Shown here one piece after another: positions 35,301-48,299 of a stretch of 64,000 bases of DNA. The notes beneath the pieces are model-generated. The model was not told the origin of the DNA. It saw only the letters and a program-made list of their open reading frames with translations, and did not search any database. The stretch comes from Phalacrocorax aristotelis. Its lineage: Eukaryota > Chordata > Aves > Suliformes > Phalacrocoracidae. Made by a program: the position numbers and the translations under genes. Position 1 is the first letter of the stretch, and every line of letters begins with the position of its first letter. The stretch covers positions 132,680,125 through 132,744,124 of the forward strand of contig NC_134276.1 in assembly GCF_949628215.1 (NCBI RefSeq), in the 5' to 3' direction.

Positions 35301-38300
35301 CAGAAAAGATCAGGTGCTGATGAGAAGGACCCCCAGGTCCTTACAAGGTGGATCTTTAAGGCCTTTCTGCTGCTCCAGGACTGAAGTTAGTTTGAAATTT
35401 CTGCTGTAACCATATGCATTAGCCCAATCTGGCTGTTGTCAGAAGCAGGCCAGAAACATTGGTCTGATATTCACTGGAGAAGCAGGACAAGGACCTGGCT
35501 GTTTGACATGATCCAATGTGGGATAGGTTTGTTGTGTACTGAACAGTCTGCATTTGTTCCTACAGGATCTTTGGACTCCAGATGAGCTGATTCCTGAAAA
35601 CCTAAAGGAGAAACACAGGTAAGGTTGACCAAGTCAACTAGGACTGAAATATAAGTGTTGGAAGTAGGAGATGGGGTTGGACTGTTGGGGTGGTACAAGG
35701 AATAGTACTACTGAGGAATGGGCAAAACAGGAACTGGAAGGGTGTGAAATGCTGCAACAGAGGAGGGTTAGGCATAGCTCTGTACTGACAGCCCTGGTCT
35801 CTGTTTTTTGCCTTGCTCCCGAGAGAGGATCAGGAGAAGGAAAAGCAGGAAAGTCTGGATGTGGAAGAGAGGGAGAAGAGGGGTGAGTAAAAGAGCTTGA
35901 AGAAGGACTTGGATGCAGTCAGCCAGGCTTAGTCAGGCTAAGTGCTGTCTTTTCTTCTGTCCTCAGACATTTGAATGCTAGCATAGTTGCAGACTGACTC
36001 GAATGGCTCAGCAAGTCTTCTCACTGTTTCTTTTCTCCCTCTTTGATGCATGTGTAATCTTGCAAAATCTCACTGTGTACATCTCTGGGATGGGAACTCA
36101 AAGAGCACTGTGGCTGGAGAAGCTGAGAGCAGTGGTGCCTGAATACGAGACAAGCCTGTGGACGTGCAGATCCCTGTTCAGTGTGGCAGGAGTGTCTACA
36201 CGAAACCTGGTTGAACTCCACCAGCCCAACTTCAAACAACATTTTTCTGAAGGGGACAAGGAGAGAGGGGTGGGGAATGGAAGCTGGAAACAGATTATTC
36301 AGCTTGGGCAAGTCTCTCCCTGAAAAACATAAGTCCAAATGGTTTGTGGCTGAATACTATAGACTGCAGTGCAGAGTCCCATGTTCTTGCCGGTCCTCTG
36401 TTCTTATGTGTGGACACACAGCCTCTTGCAGGGCCCTGTCCTGGAGTCTTTGCTTGAAGTGACCCCAAGTGGTTCTCTGTTATGACACATGGGAGACCAG
36501 ATCATCCTGAGGGTCTGAGTGCCTCGGCATTCATGACTATCCAGAGGTCAGAGGGGGGCGGGGAAAAAAAGCTAAAGATCAAACGATCAAATCACCAACT
36601 AATACCCATTGCTTCTCTTTGGGGCTGAAGAAAGAAAGATTCACTGGAGATAATTCTGGGGAAAGATGTGTGATCGAAAGGATTGATGGAGGTGTTGGTG
36701 AAAGGGTTGATGGAGGTGTTTACCTGCTTCTTTTCTCCAGAGCCTCATCCCAGTAGGCTGGACCTGTTCTGCTGCTGCGATCCACAGTGTACTCAACTTT
36801 CCCCAGCTCCCTGCTGCTCTCCTAGCAAGCCCCAAGTTTCTGCTGGCTCCTGAAGCACTCGCTGTAGGCCAGCTTCCCCAGCTGATGCTCTGGTTCCCCT
36901 GAAGCATGTGAGGGGTGCAAGTGGCCCAGGTCTGCGAGGAATGGGCACTTCTGGGGAACTGTCCTGTCTTCTCAGAGAATGTATAGTGTCTCTCCACTTC
37001 CTTATCCAGGCTGGGGGTTGGTGTCTGAGGGCTTCTTGTCCAAACCTTGCTCATGCCTATCTGTACTTCCTTCTCAAAAGGTCCTTTGCCTTTTGAGGGT
37101 ATTGCTGTCACGATGGATTCCCGCCAGATGAATGGAACCCAGAGGGTTGTGTTCGACAGAGTGCTGACTGAGAGTGAATGTAAGGACCTTCTCCGGCTGA
37201 CAAAGGTGAGGCCTGGGTCTTGTAGGAGCTCCTGTATGTGTACTTTCCTCTTCAGCAGGCAGGGTTATAACATTTCCAAGGTGGAGAAATGGCAGCAGTG
37301 TGTCATCTGTGTCCTTCTATTCCAGGCAGCAGGAGAAGCAGGAGATGGCTACCGGGCAAGACGGTCACCTCACACCCCACATGAGAGATTTGAAGGGTTA
37401 ACCATTTTGAAGGCCATGCAGGTAAGTGGCTCTGTGAGCCTGCCACCTTCTTGATTGTCCAGAAGGAGTGTTTGCCAACTGAGCATTTTTCTCTGTGAAG
37501 TGCACTCTGGATGGCGTCATGGGTGTGTTATCTTCCTCACAAGCACATGTACAATCTCTCCCCTGACTCTCTTCCTCCACGATCTTGTTGAGGCACATTG
37601 TACATGGAGGACTTGACAAGGGCTCTTTCTCCTGTGAGACAGGGTTTCAGGATCGCCACTTGTCCCTGTGCAATAGTCTTACGGACATGCTTAGCTTAGA
37701 ATTGGAGAATAAATTAAGGTGGAAAGAGCCCCTGGAGATCTCTAGTCCAACTGCCTGCTCACAGCATGGCTAATTCCAAAGCAGATGAGATCCTTCAAGG
37801 CTTTGCGCAGGCAAGTCCTGAACGTCTCCAAGGGTGGAGATTCCCCAGCCTCTCTGTGCACCTGTTTCAGTGCTGTGCCACTCTCAGGAGGATGAAATTT
37901 TTCTTTATATCCAGCCAAAATTTGCGTTGCTGCAGTTTTTGCCTGTTGCCTCTTGGCTCTTCGGTGTGCTGCTCTGAGAACAGACTGTCTTATGTGTAAC
38001 CCCCTTTTAGCTGACAGGAGACTGTAGTTAGATCCTCCTTTGGCCTTCTCTAGGCTGAAGAAACCCAGCTCTTGCAGCCTCTTTTTCTAAGTCTTGTGCT
38101 CCAACAACCCTGCCATCTTAAGAGCCTTCACTGAAGACTCACTCCAGTTTGCTAGTGTCCCTTGTGTACTGCATGACTCAAAATGATGCTGCATTCCAGA
38201 TGTGGCTTCATGTTCTGAGTAGAAGGAAATGCTGTGCTGTACAGGTATACTCCTGACTTATATTTACATGAGAAAACATGTTATTTTCTTACATGTGTGA

Positions 38301-41300
38301 CCACAGGACTTTACATGGGTCCTTTAGCTGTACTGTGTACATGTATCAGTTATTAGTGTCTTTGTACGTAAGTATTCTAACAGTCCTGGTTTTCACTTGT
38401 AGCTGGCCCAGAATGGGGACGTGGACTGGAGAGACGCCAAATTGCTTCTGCAGGCCAGTGAGAAATCACGGAAAATCATAGAGTCCTATTTTACTCCTGG
38501 AAAGAAACTCCATTTCTCATTCACACACCTTGTATGCCGCACAGCTGTAGATGGTAAAGGATCTTCCACCCTGTTAGTCCCTGTCTCCTGGAGAGTCTCC
38601 TCAGTCCCAGCCACATGCTCTCAGGAGACTCTCTTCCCTTTATTCTCCCTGTGCCCCTTTCTCTCTGCCCTGGTCTTTCTTGAAACTGAAAATGCCCATA
38701 TTCTTTTTTTGTAACTTCCCTTTTCAGAGGAACAGGAAGGTCGCATGGATCTTAGCCATCCTGTCCATGCTGACAATTGTCTCTTGGATCCTGAGGGGCA
38801 AGAGTGCTGGAGAGAACCACCTGCCTACGTGTACAGGGACTACAGGTAAGAGAAGAAGGGGACCTGCATTAGATCATATGGAGTTCAGAACATCTCCCTG
38901 GCCCTGTCAGAGGGTGAGTTCAGCTTATAGAAACCAGGTGATGGGTTGTTGGCTCAAAGCCAGCCTGGACTGTAGCATTAGGCAGAAGGCTGCATTCAGT
39001 GGCTTCAGAACAAGGTGTAAAACACCTTCCCTAGGCTGGGAAGAAGATCTGCACTTTCTTCCTCCTCACAGCCAGCATTAATGGAGAGCAGAACAAGGCT
39101 GGGAGGCTGCACGGACTAGAACCATGATATCAAATTATTGTCATGTGGGTCTACCACAGTACTACATTCCACTGCCAGTCCTTATCACAGTCTGTTTCTT
39201 CTAATCAAGTTCTGTCTTTCACAGTCTTCTGAGGCATTACAGCAGAGGGAGAACCAAGCTCCCTGGATTTCCTTTGTTTGGGCAGTCAGTGTACTTTGGT
39301 GACTATTCTCTCCCTTCAACTCTCTCAAGATTCACTGCCAATACTTTGTTTTGGGTTTTTCCACTCCATGTGAGAGTTTTTTTCCAGCCTGTGGTAGGTT
39401 TTGTTACTCTTGTGTGAAAGGACCTGAAATATGTTTTAAAGGTGGTGACAGTTGTTGCGTACTGCAGCCAAATGAGGTCAGTTTACTACAATTGATTCCT
39501 ACTATTTACCATCCCATGCCTGGGCATCCAGAAATCTTGCTTGCCTTTTCTTTGAGTGGTAGCTGTAGCCAGAGCAGAAATCTTCTCCGAGCAGCTTATG
39601 GTAAGGATGTTGGACTTAAAGGGAGTTCCAGTATCGAGTCCATTTCCCTTCTGATGTAGATGTTGATTTGGTATAGTCAGATTGTAAAGTTACCAGGCTC
39701 TGTCGTGTAAGTGGTTAGATCTCTGTCCCCCCGTGGGGAAGCTGTCCTGTCACCTCATTCCTCCCTGAGCAGTGGGCTTCTCTGTCTTCTACTTGAATGT
39801 ATGTGGGATCTATGTCACTTAGCTATTTCTAGGAGTATTCCTGTGCTCTTGCAGAGTGAACTGTGACTGACCAACCAACTCACAAGGGCTGAGCTCTTCC
39901 AGTGTCCTTTTGAAAGAGGACCCCATATTCCAAACTTCCTGGATCTCTTCTGTGTATTTGTGCTATGGTTATTAATGAAACTATTGAACAGGATTGGGCC
40001 CAGGGGCCCGAGGGTCCCAGTGATCCTCCTCCAGGCAAACAGTACTCCTTTTAGTGCCAGTGGTGCACTAGTCAGTGTGTGCTGTTCACATGCTCTTCTT
40101 CACCTTCTCTGTGTTCATTAGTAATTTCTCTAGTGATACCATTCTGAGTACTGTTTACCAGAGTCCAAACTGCTGAGATCAAGCATGTTGTCTTTCCCTG
40201 GGAAATCAACTGTTTTGTCAAAGATCATGTGGCTAGCCCCATCTGGTTTTAGTACCCCCATGTCACATTTTAAGACCTTTTTCCATTTACCTCTTGTCCT
40301 TCAATTTATCCTTCTCCTCAGAACTGGAGTCTAAAGCCCTGCAGGCTAATGAGGTCAGGCTCACAGGCCTGTTTATGCTTCAACCATTACCACAACACTT
40401 CATGCGTCTGAGAGTTACCCTTGCTTTTCTCCAGTCATGTTACCACCCTGACTTCACAGTCTTGTTAAAACCCTATGGCAGAAGAGCTATAACCTTGTAG
40501 GTTTCAGGGTAGGTAATCCTCTCACTGTCCTTAGGTCCTTAACATTTTGCTTCAGCAGCCATAGTGTTGATTTCTGTTTCTTTCTCCCCGTCCCATTAAT
40601 GAGCCTCTCTTGTTCCTCTGACAATTTCTATCAGCTTAATTGAATACCAAGAGGAACTCAAATAGTTTGTGACCCATTCTTTTGTGTAGTTGACTGTGGT
40701 CTCACCTGCACTGCACAGTGGCCTCACTACTTCTCTTTTTGTCTAAAGTTAGTAAAGAAATTTCTTGTTTTAATTTTCTTTTCTGCATGTATTAAACCTC
40801 TTTTTGGCCATTCATATGTTATCCTGAAATTCCTTGACCTTAAGACATGGCTTTCTTTGCTCATCAGTCTCCCAGGCTTTGGATTATTTCCAGTCTTAAA
40901 ACATAACATCATGCCAGGTCAGAACCAAGGTCCGTCTAGCCCAGGGCATTGTCACAACAGTGCTGCAGATGCATGCTGCAGAGGATTAAAAAAAAAAAAA
41001 ACAAACAAAAAAAACCCAGGACAAGCACATAGAGCTAACTCCCTGGCATAATCTCCTAGCCTTCCATGGCCTGCAGCTTGGGGACTCCCCTGAGTTAGGC
41101 ACTGCTGTGTTTAAGAACACCAAATGGATCCACCTGTTAACTGGTCTGGTCACTTTTTGAACCTGTGGTATCATTCAGGTGCCAGCGTCCTCTGACAAGG
41201 AGTGTGGGGAAGTACCTGGGAGGAAAGAGCTTCACCGTCCATCTTTCTTTTTGTCCACAGTGGCATTCTCTACCTCAATGATGACTTCCAAGGTGGGGGC

Positions 41301-42403
41301 CTGTTCTTCACTGAAATGGACACTGTGACTGTCACAGTAAGTCTGGGACTGGCCAAAAGAAGGAGGGAGTACTGAGGGTGAGACTTAGTCTGGGCAGGAG
41401 GAAACTAGTTGTTTATTGAATCCCACCACTCCAAAACCAATCCAGTGCTGGTGCTGTGGCAGATTCAAATGGAGACAGCTAAAGGCAAATTGAGGCAAAT
41501 AGCAGACAGAGGAGAGGTTAACTCCTTCCTAGCTGAAATGTTGCAGGTTCTTGCAGTCTGTGGGTGTCTGTGATGTAGGTTGTCCCATTGATTCTCTCTG
41601 TCTCTATTTGAGATCTATCTTGCTCATAGACTGGCAGTGGATGCCTAGTAGATCACTGTTTCATGTTCCCAGAGGCAATGTTAACGTATGTACAATGACC
41701 ATATACCCCAGAGGAGGGGGCTGCTGCCTTCATTGTCTCTTCTCTGTCTCCTGGCAGGCTGAGGTGCATCCTAAGTGTGGGAGGCTGGTGGCCTTCAGCT
41801 CTGGCAAAGAGAACCCCCATGGCGTGTGGGCAGTTAGCCGTGGGAGGCGCTGCGGCATTGCTCTCTGGTACACACACTCCAAGGAGCATGCTGAGCAGGT
41901 AAAGGACTATGCTGGAGATGTGGATACGAGTACGTCCAAGCTAGATCAAATCCCTCTGAGGAACTGCTTGTGGGCTGTCCTATGGGGCAGGACCTAGTGC
42001 AGCAGCTGGGGGTTGTCCTCTGGCAAGGTAGCTGGTGGAGGGGCCAGCCTGCAATGGGTCCTGCAAGAGAGATTGGGCTCAGGGGGTGTTGGATGGACAT
42101 AACAAAGACAAGATGTGTCTTGTCAGCCCCTGCAAGCAGAACAAAGACCCTAGCAGGGAGGGGTTCACATCATCTCTGTCTCCATGGCTGCAGGAGCGGG
42201 TAAAGGCAGAGGAGCTGTTGGAGCAGAGGGCTATGGAGCAGGACCAGCCTGATGGAGAACGTCAGGGGGCTGATCACAGTGGCAGATCATCCTCAGAGCT
42301 TCCTGATCACAGTGGCGGAGCCAGGCTCACAAGCCGGAGACACAAGCCTGGCTCAAACAGGACGCAGCACCCCAAGGAACTGCGGGCCAGAGATGAGTTC
42401 TGA
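31768..42403 (+). CDS. P3H3: Prolyl 3-hydroxylase 3 (LEPREL2)
   Basis: An ER 2-oxoglutarate/Fe(II) dioxygenase family member that works with SC65 (P3H4) in collagen maturation. Exons: 31768-32184, 32488-32640, 33360-33549, 33678-33809, 34711-34844, 35133-35222, 35566-35618, 35824-35882, 37081-37205, 37326-37421, 38403-38553, 38728-38845, 41261-41336, 41758-41898, 42194-42403. All keep frame, giving 714 aa (human 736). There is a signal peptide (about 1-16). The N-terminal helical-repeat region has the four CxxxC motifs of the family (CRTAC, CLQYC, CRALC, CRQQC) and an acidic run. The catalytic domain has HxD in HPVHADN (about His547, Asp549), a second His in ENPHGVW (about 619) and the 2OG-binding Arg in GRRC (about 629). 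The C terminus is RDEF. P3H1 and P3H2 are similar; the neighbours GPR162 and GNB3 identify P3H3. The exon 8-9 junction is the least certain part. Confidence 0.95.
32758..33150 (-). repeat. CR1 LINE fragment, antisense, in P3H3 intron 2
   Basis: It starts on the plus strand with GTCACAGAATGGTTTGGGCT, the reverse complement of a CR1 3' end, and runs through recognisable ORF2 C-terminal sequence. It is 5'-truncated and lies wholly within the intron between 32640 and 33360. Confidence 0.9.
33810..34710 (+). other. P3H3 intron 4
   Basis: About 900 bp between a GTGAGC donor and a CCTGCCCAAG acceptor. No repeat or gene is recognised. Confidence 0.7.
35883..37080 (+). other. P3H3 intron 8
   Basis: About 1.2 kb between GTGAGT and CTTCTCAAAAG. 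The acceptor has a modest pyrimidine tract. I checked for a further exon and saw none that improved the protein; the joined product matches the family across GPLPFEGI. Confidence 0.6.
37697..38215 (-). repeat. CR1 LINE fragment, antisense, in P3H3 intron 10
   Basis: The plus strand reads as the reverse complement of the CR1 3' region: a diverged tail, then 'gagcccctggagatctctagtcc' type sequence, then ORF2 C-terminal sequence. It is about 520 bp, diverged and 5'-truncated. Confidence 0.8.
38846..41260 (+). other. P3H3 intron 12, with old LINE-like remnants
   Basis: This is the longest P3H3 intron (2.4 kb). The part around 39950-40370 resembles a very old antisense CR1/L3-type LINE, with phrases like 'gattgggccc', 'tgatcctcctcc' and 'tttgtcaaagatcatgtggct'. 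The part at about 40905-41000 contains the 'ggtccgtctagcccag' phrase of another old CR1/L3 copy. An A-rich stretch lies at 40988-41017. The family assignment is from memory and weak. Confidence 0.45.
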
Positions 42404-42868
42404 GTATGCAGGATCCCGGGGGCAGGCCTGGCACATACTATGGCCTGGCAGGTCTTGGTAGCACCAAGACTTCAGAGGCCTGGAACAGTGTATTAGTATG
42501 CTAGAGCCGTAGTGATGGGGAGGAATGCAGCTTTCTTCTCTGTGACATCCCAGCAGCTGAAAAATGGGAACAGGGACAGAGTATTAAAGTCAGTGACACC
42601 AGGAACTTTCTTCACTGCCTCACCAACGTGTTTGTGTCACTCGGAAGTAAGAAGGCAGGGTCTCCTCACCCCAGTCCTCTCAGCGCCAGCTTCTTGGTCA
42701 CCCAGGGCCACATCCGAGATGGGGAGAAGGAGCCTGGGGTCTTTCAGCAGGGGCTGTCTCACATTCAGGAATTCAAAACAGAAGCCTCTGAATTTCCTAG
42801 GCATCTGCAAACTCCAGAAACTCACAGCTGGTGTGAGAGAGGGAAGGTGAGGGACTGTGAGTATGTGG

Positions 42869-42874
42869 AATAAA
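42869..42874 (+). terminator. Polyadenylation signal of P3H3
   Basis: AATAAA lies about 470 bp past the P3H3 stop codon. It is the first canonical signal after the stop. Confidence 0.6.
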
Positions 42875-43254
42875 AGCAAAATGCTGGACACAGGTCCCGG
42901 TGGGAACTTGAGTCTGTACACCAGGAGGGAGACGTGCACACTCATTGCTGATGGAAATTTGATTAACAAATGGTGGAAGGAGATTGAGGCCTCACTGAAA
43001 GAAAACAAAGTATTTGCCCAGATGCCAGCTACTTCTGATAAGGGAGAGCAAGAAAGTCAGCTCTGCCATGGTTAACCCCTGGAAAGGGTGGGGAGAACCT
43101 TTAAGAAAAAGCACTGTACGCTCACATTTCCCTGCAGCAAGGCCTCTCTTCTTTTTTTCTGCTCCATGCACCAAATTGCCCCTGGAAGCAGAAGAGAGAT
43201 TTTGTTTTTCATTTTCCACCCTGATACAAAGGCAGTCTGCTGCCACTGCCCAGG

Positions 43255-44224
43255 GGATTAGTGTCACGAGATGGGATTATATTGTAGTTAAACAGGAATT
43301 GAATGGGGTGGATGTGGAGTATCAAAAAGAGCAGTGACTTCCTGGGAAGCAGTAGAGCCAGAGCTCAATCTAATCTGTGGTCATGGCGTACTCAGGCCTT
43401 GATGAGAGTTGTGCATGGAGACACTAACTACAGTTCAGACAGAAGAAATCTGTAGCGCCAGGGCCAGTGGCGTAAGAGGTGGGTGATCCCCTCATCACTG
43501 TTGGCACTGGGCCTCTGCTCCATGAAAAGGGAACTCTTTCCTCAGTCTGAATCCTGGCACTTCCTTAACACACAAGCTTGGATAGCCTGCATCTGCCACC
43601 CTTTTTACCTCCTGTCCTCCCCAGGGTCACAGGAAAAAGAAATTTTGATGCGTGCATTTCAAATTTCCTCCCCCTGGCAGGACGTCTATCTCAGCCTACC
43701 GCACACAAGTCAATATGGATGATTTATGATGGGGTGCTGGATGGTTCCTGCTTGATGAGGGTGTGTTGGGGGGTGAGGGGACAGTGTCCACATCTCTGGC
43801 TTGCTTTGCCCAAAGGTGGCTTGGGTGATTAGACTGATGGCCTCCTGACGTCAGATGAGATCCGTTAAAAGGTATTTATCTCGGGCTTGGGCCAAAGCTG
43901 CAGGAGAGATTAAAAGAGATTGAGGCCAAGATAATCCCCTCGCAGCATCTCACTAAAGTGGCTGCCAAAAGGCACACCACCAAATCTTTTGCCACCCCGG
44001 CCACTGTGCCCAGTTCTCTTTTCTGCATGCAGAGCCCAGTTTGCTGCCCAGAGAGGGTGTGACCCCAGCCCTGCCATGGGTTTCTCTCTTGGCAGGGCCA
44101 CTGTGGATGGCACCATCCCTCTTCCTGCCCTGCCCAGGACACAAGTGGCCCACTATCCCTGGGAAAATGGGAATTCCTGTGGACTGTGAGACACAGCAAG
44201 CCCTGCCCCAGTGGCTGATAATCC
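43255..44224 (+). promoter_or_regulatory. Candidate photoreceptor-type cis-element cluster upstream of GNB3
   Basis: GGATTA occurs at 43255-43260 and 43274-43279, and its reverse TAATCC at 43932-43937 and 44219-44224. A perfect CRE, TGACGTCA, lies at 43846-43853. GGATTA/TAATCC is the binding core of OTX/CRX factors, which drive photoreceptor genes, and GNB3 is the cone transducin beta subunit. A six-base motif occurs often by chance, so this is only a candidate. Confidence 0.25.
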
Positions 44225-47200
44225 TAGCCTGTTCTGGCTAATCTTCACTTTATTAGTTTGCTGCTGATACAAACAGAGGGAGTTCAAATCTGCCTGTGAT
44301 GGTTTCTTTCCCTTCAGAAGCAGCATGCTACTCTCTCTTTTCACCCCTCCCCATCCACCTGCTTTGCATTACATCCCAATCCGATTTCCCCAAGTCTCTG
44401 GTGTCTGATTTAATTTGCCTGATGCTGCTCCTGGAAACAGCCCTCCCCCAGCCCCTCCTGTCCACAGCTCCCCATGGGGAGATCAGTCCTGGGAGAGGCT
44501 GAGGAGCAGAGACGGAGCAAGGGACTTACTGGGTGAATGGGCAGGGCTGACTGGAGACCACACAGGGACAAGGGGCTTCTGGACAGCAGGAAGCCATTCC
44601 TCCTCAGTAGGGGAGGCAGGCTGTGAGGGTCCCATCCAGGGAGGACTGCAACTGACCTTGCTCTACAGATCCTGGTAAGGATGCTGCCTTGTGATGCCTG
44701 AGGTCACCTTGGTGAACCTGGCTCTTGGGACCCTGGGTTTCTTGGCATGACACTGTGGGGAGTTTTTGTACATGGGCTGATCCCATCTGAGGTTGTGGGA
44801 GGAAAGATCGTGGTCGGGAAGGGATTTGGGGTTAGCACTGAGATGTCTTTATGATGATGATGAGGGGCTTTGCACTGGGTTGGGGTTGCTTGTTCTCCCC
44901 TTGGCAGGTAAATTTCACCAGTTTCCAGACTGGAAAAGGAGGGTAACGCCTCCCCTGAGCAGCCTCACACTCATTACTGGTACATAGTGCTGCACTCCCG
45001 GTGTGCCCCTGTGCATACCTCTTTGCAGGTGGCTGCTTTTCTGGATGGAAAAGGAGTGCTCAGAAAACAAGGAGCAGAGCAGGGTAATTCTACCTTGGCC
45101 TTTGATCTCCATCACAGGAGAGGGGGATCATCTCTGTATCCAGCTCTGCAAGGAGCCCAGGATCACCAGGGCGAGCATACGGACCCAGGAGTGCTGCCTG
45201 TTAATACTCAAAACACCCCTCCTGCACCTTTCCCTTTTCTACTCACAGCCCTCTCCCAGTATCCCACAGAGGGACCACTCCCTCTCTAGTGTGGGGAAAG
45301 CTACCCAGAGGATAGGAAACAAGGAAGTTCACGTCCCCTTTCTTCCCACCCATCACTTGCGCCCCGATCCCCACAAGGGAGCAATGCAGGTAGCTCAGTA
45401 GGACAGCCCCTGGGGTGTTGGCTGGGCCCCCGCCATGGCACGGTGCAAGAGACATAGCCACTGCCCTGAAAAGTCATGGCGTGGCAACAAAAGGCAGAAG
45501 ATAGATGATTCTAGATGCCCCTCAGCTTTTTGCCACAGTAGAGGCATTTGGTCTGCTATGAGCAGACACCCAAGGGCTCAGGGTGGGTCTGCTTCCCCAC
45601 TGACAGGAGTGCTACAGCAGGTGCCTCCAACAAGTTCATCAGAAAAGGCAGGAGGGGAAAGAACTGTCATGCTGGAGAGCAGAAGAAACTAAACATGGTT
45701 TCAAAAGCCAGGAACTGTGAACTGGATGAGGACAGCCAAGGCAGAGCTCAGAAGAGGGCTGGCGTGAACCAGCTGAGCACAGGCTTTGTTTGGCTGTGCC
45801 GTTCTCCTCAGTGATGTTTGTAGGAGACACAAGCCTGGACCAGTGCTGGTGCCAAGGTCCTCCTGTCAGTAGCTCTTTGCAATGCTGAGGGGGTGGTGGT
45901 GAATTGCTGCTTCAAAGGTACCTGAGGACTTTACCTCTACTGCTTAGCATCCACCTGAAAGAGCACTTACTTCCAGAAAGCACTGAGTGTGCAGCATTTA
46001 GAAGCCTTTTCCATTAAAACTAGGCTGGGCAGCTACCATGAGCAGCTGTGAGCTGATCCATGGATCTACAGGAAATGTGCATCCCTGAGCTCCCACTGGT
46101 CACAGCAGGAACATGCCTTGGCCAAACTCCGACCCCCTTTCCCCTGTTCTTCCCCCATTTCCTGTCCTAAATTTACATGGCCATGATGAGCTGCTCTTTT
46201 GCACACCTGCCATGGGCCTCCTGGGAGGCAGCTGCACTCCACTGGGGACCAGGTAACTCACTCTCCACAAACTGCACTGGGACATGATGGGTGGAGGTGA
46301 CAGGCTAAGCTGCAGCTATTATTATCGCTCATCTGTGGCTCCTTGTCCTTCTGAGGCTGAAAACAATTCCCAGATTCATTCAGAGTGTTCTCTGAAAGGG
46401 ATTTAAAGGTTTCGACAGAGTCCTGAACCTGAGCTGCACCTTCTCTATATTTAGCCCTTTTGATCCATCCTCGACATCATGCCCCTGCTCTTTGATCTGC
46501 CTGCCAGCTCCAAAAGCCCCTCATCTGGTTGTGCAACTTCACAGAGCAGGTGCCTGTGAACTGGCTCTCCTGTGCTAGTGCCAGCATTGAGAAAGAGACA
46601 CCCAGGGAAGGGAAGGGGATGATAATAAAGCAGGACACATGCAAGGAAGACTGGGGACACGACAGGTGGTGGGGAGGTCATGTGCAGCCAGCTTCACCTG
46701 GAGCAGAAATTGGAAGGAGGAGAGACCAAGGCTCCCACCTCCATGCAGGTCTGGGTGGGCAAAAGCAGAAGTCCACAAAGACAGATTAGGACAGGTGGCT
46801 GGATGATGATCTCAGATGGCCAATTGTCTGTGAAACAACAGCCTGGAGAGCAGAAAGCCAGGACTGTTCCAGCTAGGAGAAGCTCTAGGAAGGAATTACC
46901 ATGGGGAGACCAGACCTTGGGGACCAAGCAGAGGATACTGGAAGGAGAGAGTAGAGAGGGAAGAGGCAGCCCAGCAGGAGAAGGCAATCCAACACTTATA
47001 GTGCATGGAGGGGACATAGGATCTGTCCTGGAGAAAGCTGAGAAAGTGGAGGGCATGGACCATCCTACCACTGTAGGGCTGGAAGGGTGGCTGGAAGTTC
47101 AGGTTTGCCACTTGGTGTACTGGGAGGCAGCAACCAGAGCTGGACACAGTCTCTGTAGCTTGACTGTGCACCAAAGCTGAGGGGCAAATAAGGAGAATGT

Positions 47201-48299
47201 GCAGCCTCTTACTGAAAGCTGCAAGGCTTTCCCCAGCATCTCCCCAGTCTGACAGCTAGCTGAGAGATGGAGTGGGGAGCCCAGCCCCTTCACAAAGGTG
47301 GAGAAGTGCATTCAGGTGGGTTTTCATGGCCAGCGTCACTCAACCAGGTGCAGCTATGTATCCTTGCTGGGAAGAACCCCTGCATCACTGTTCTGTCAAA
47401 ACAAGAAAAAAACGGGGGAGAGCTCAGCTCACATGCTGGTTTGTCCCCATTCTTCAGTGTAGCTGAGGCTGGCAGCCCCAGGCCACTTCTGTGGCACCTG
47501 CCTCCAGGCCCTGGCACTGTAGCCCTGGGTCCCTCTCCTGCTCCCTCACCATGTGCTGGGGCCAGCAGCCACATCCAGTGCATGGGCAGGGAGCAGGGAA
47601 GAGGCAGTGGTGCTGTAGCTCTGTTCAGGCTGGCAGGCAGCAGGTACAAGTCTTTCTTTGCAAAGTATAGCCTGAAATAGCCTCCCTCTGGAATAAGCTC
47701 ATGCCTCCTGGGAGTTGGGGGAAACCTGTATCTCCCTGTTTTTGCTACACTCACGCCATGCCTTGGGAGTCATTGACCAAAGAGAAACTCACCCTGACTG
47801 GAAGATCAAAAGAAAGCCACAGAGATATTCGGGGGAAAGAATTCTGGAGGGAAACTCTAAGAGTTCTACAAAGCAGCGAGCAAAGGTGGGACTCGGGTGC
47901 TATCTGAGAGCAAGAGAGCAGCCTGACATGGAAGGACCTAAAGCCCCATTGGCTGGAAGAAACAAGGCCTTCAGGCAACAGGCCAGAGGGGTGTGGAGGT
48001 GATATGACTCACAGGGACTAGAAGGAGAAATTCTGCGGATGCTGCTGGAGCATTTCTTGGCCTTGGGGCAAAGCACTGGTTCTAATGATGAAGAACATCC
48101 AGAGCACACCTGGACATTCACACCTACCCAAGAGAAAGGTTGAAGCAATAAAAACCAGATTTGTCTACATGACTGGGAAAAGCTAGAATCACTGGTGAAG
48201 TTCGAAGTGCATGTGACAAGAAAGAAAGAACAAAACAGAGATGCTGTATCATATGGTGCACCTGTCTCTTGAATATGGATTATAGTTCTGGTTCATTGT

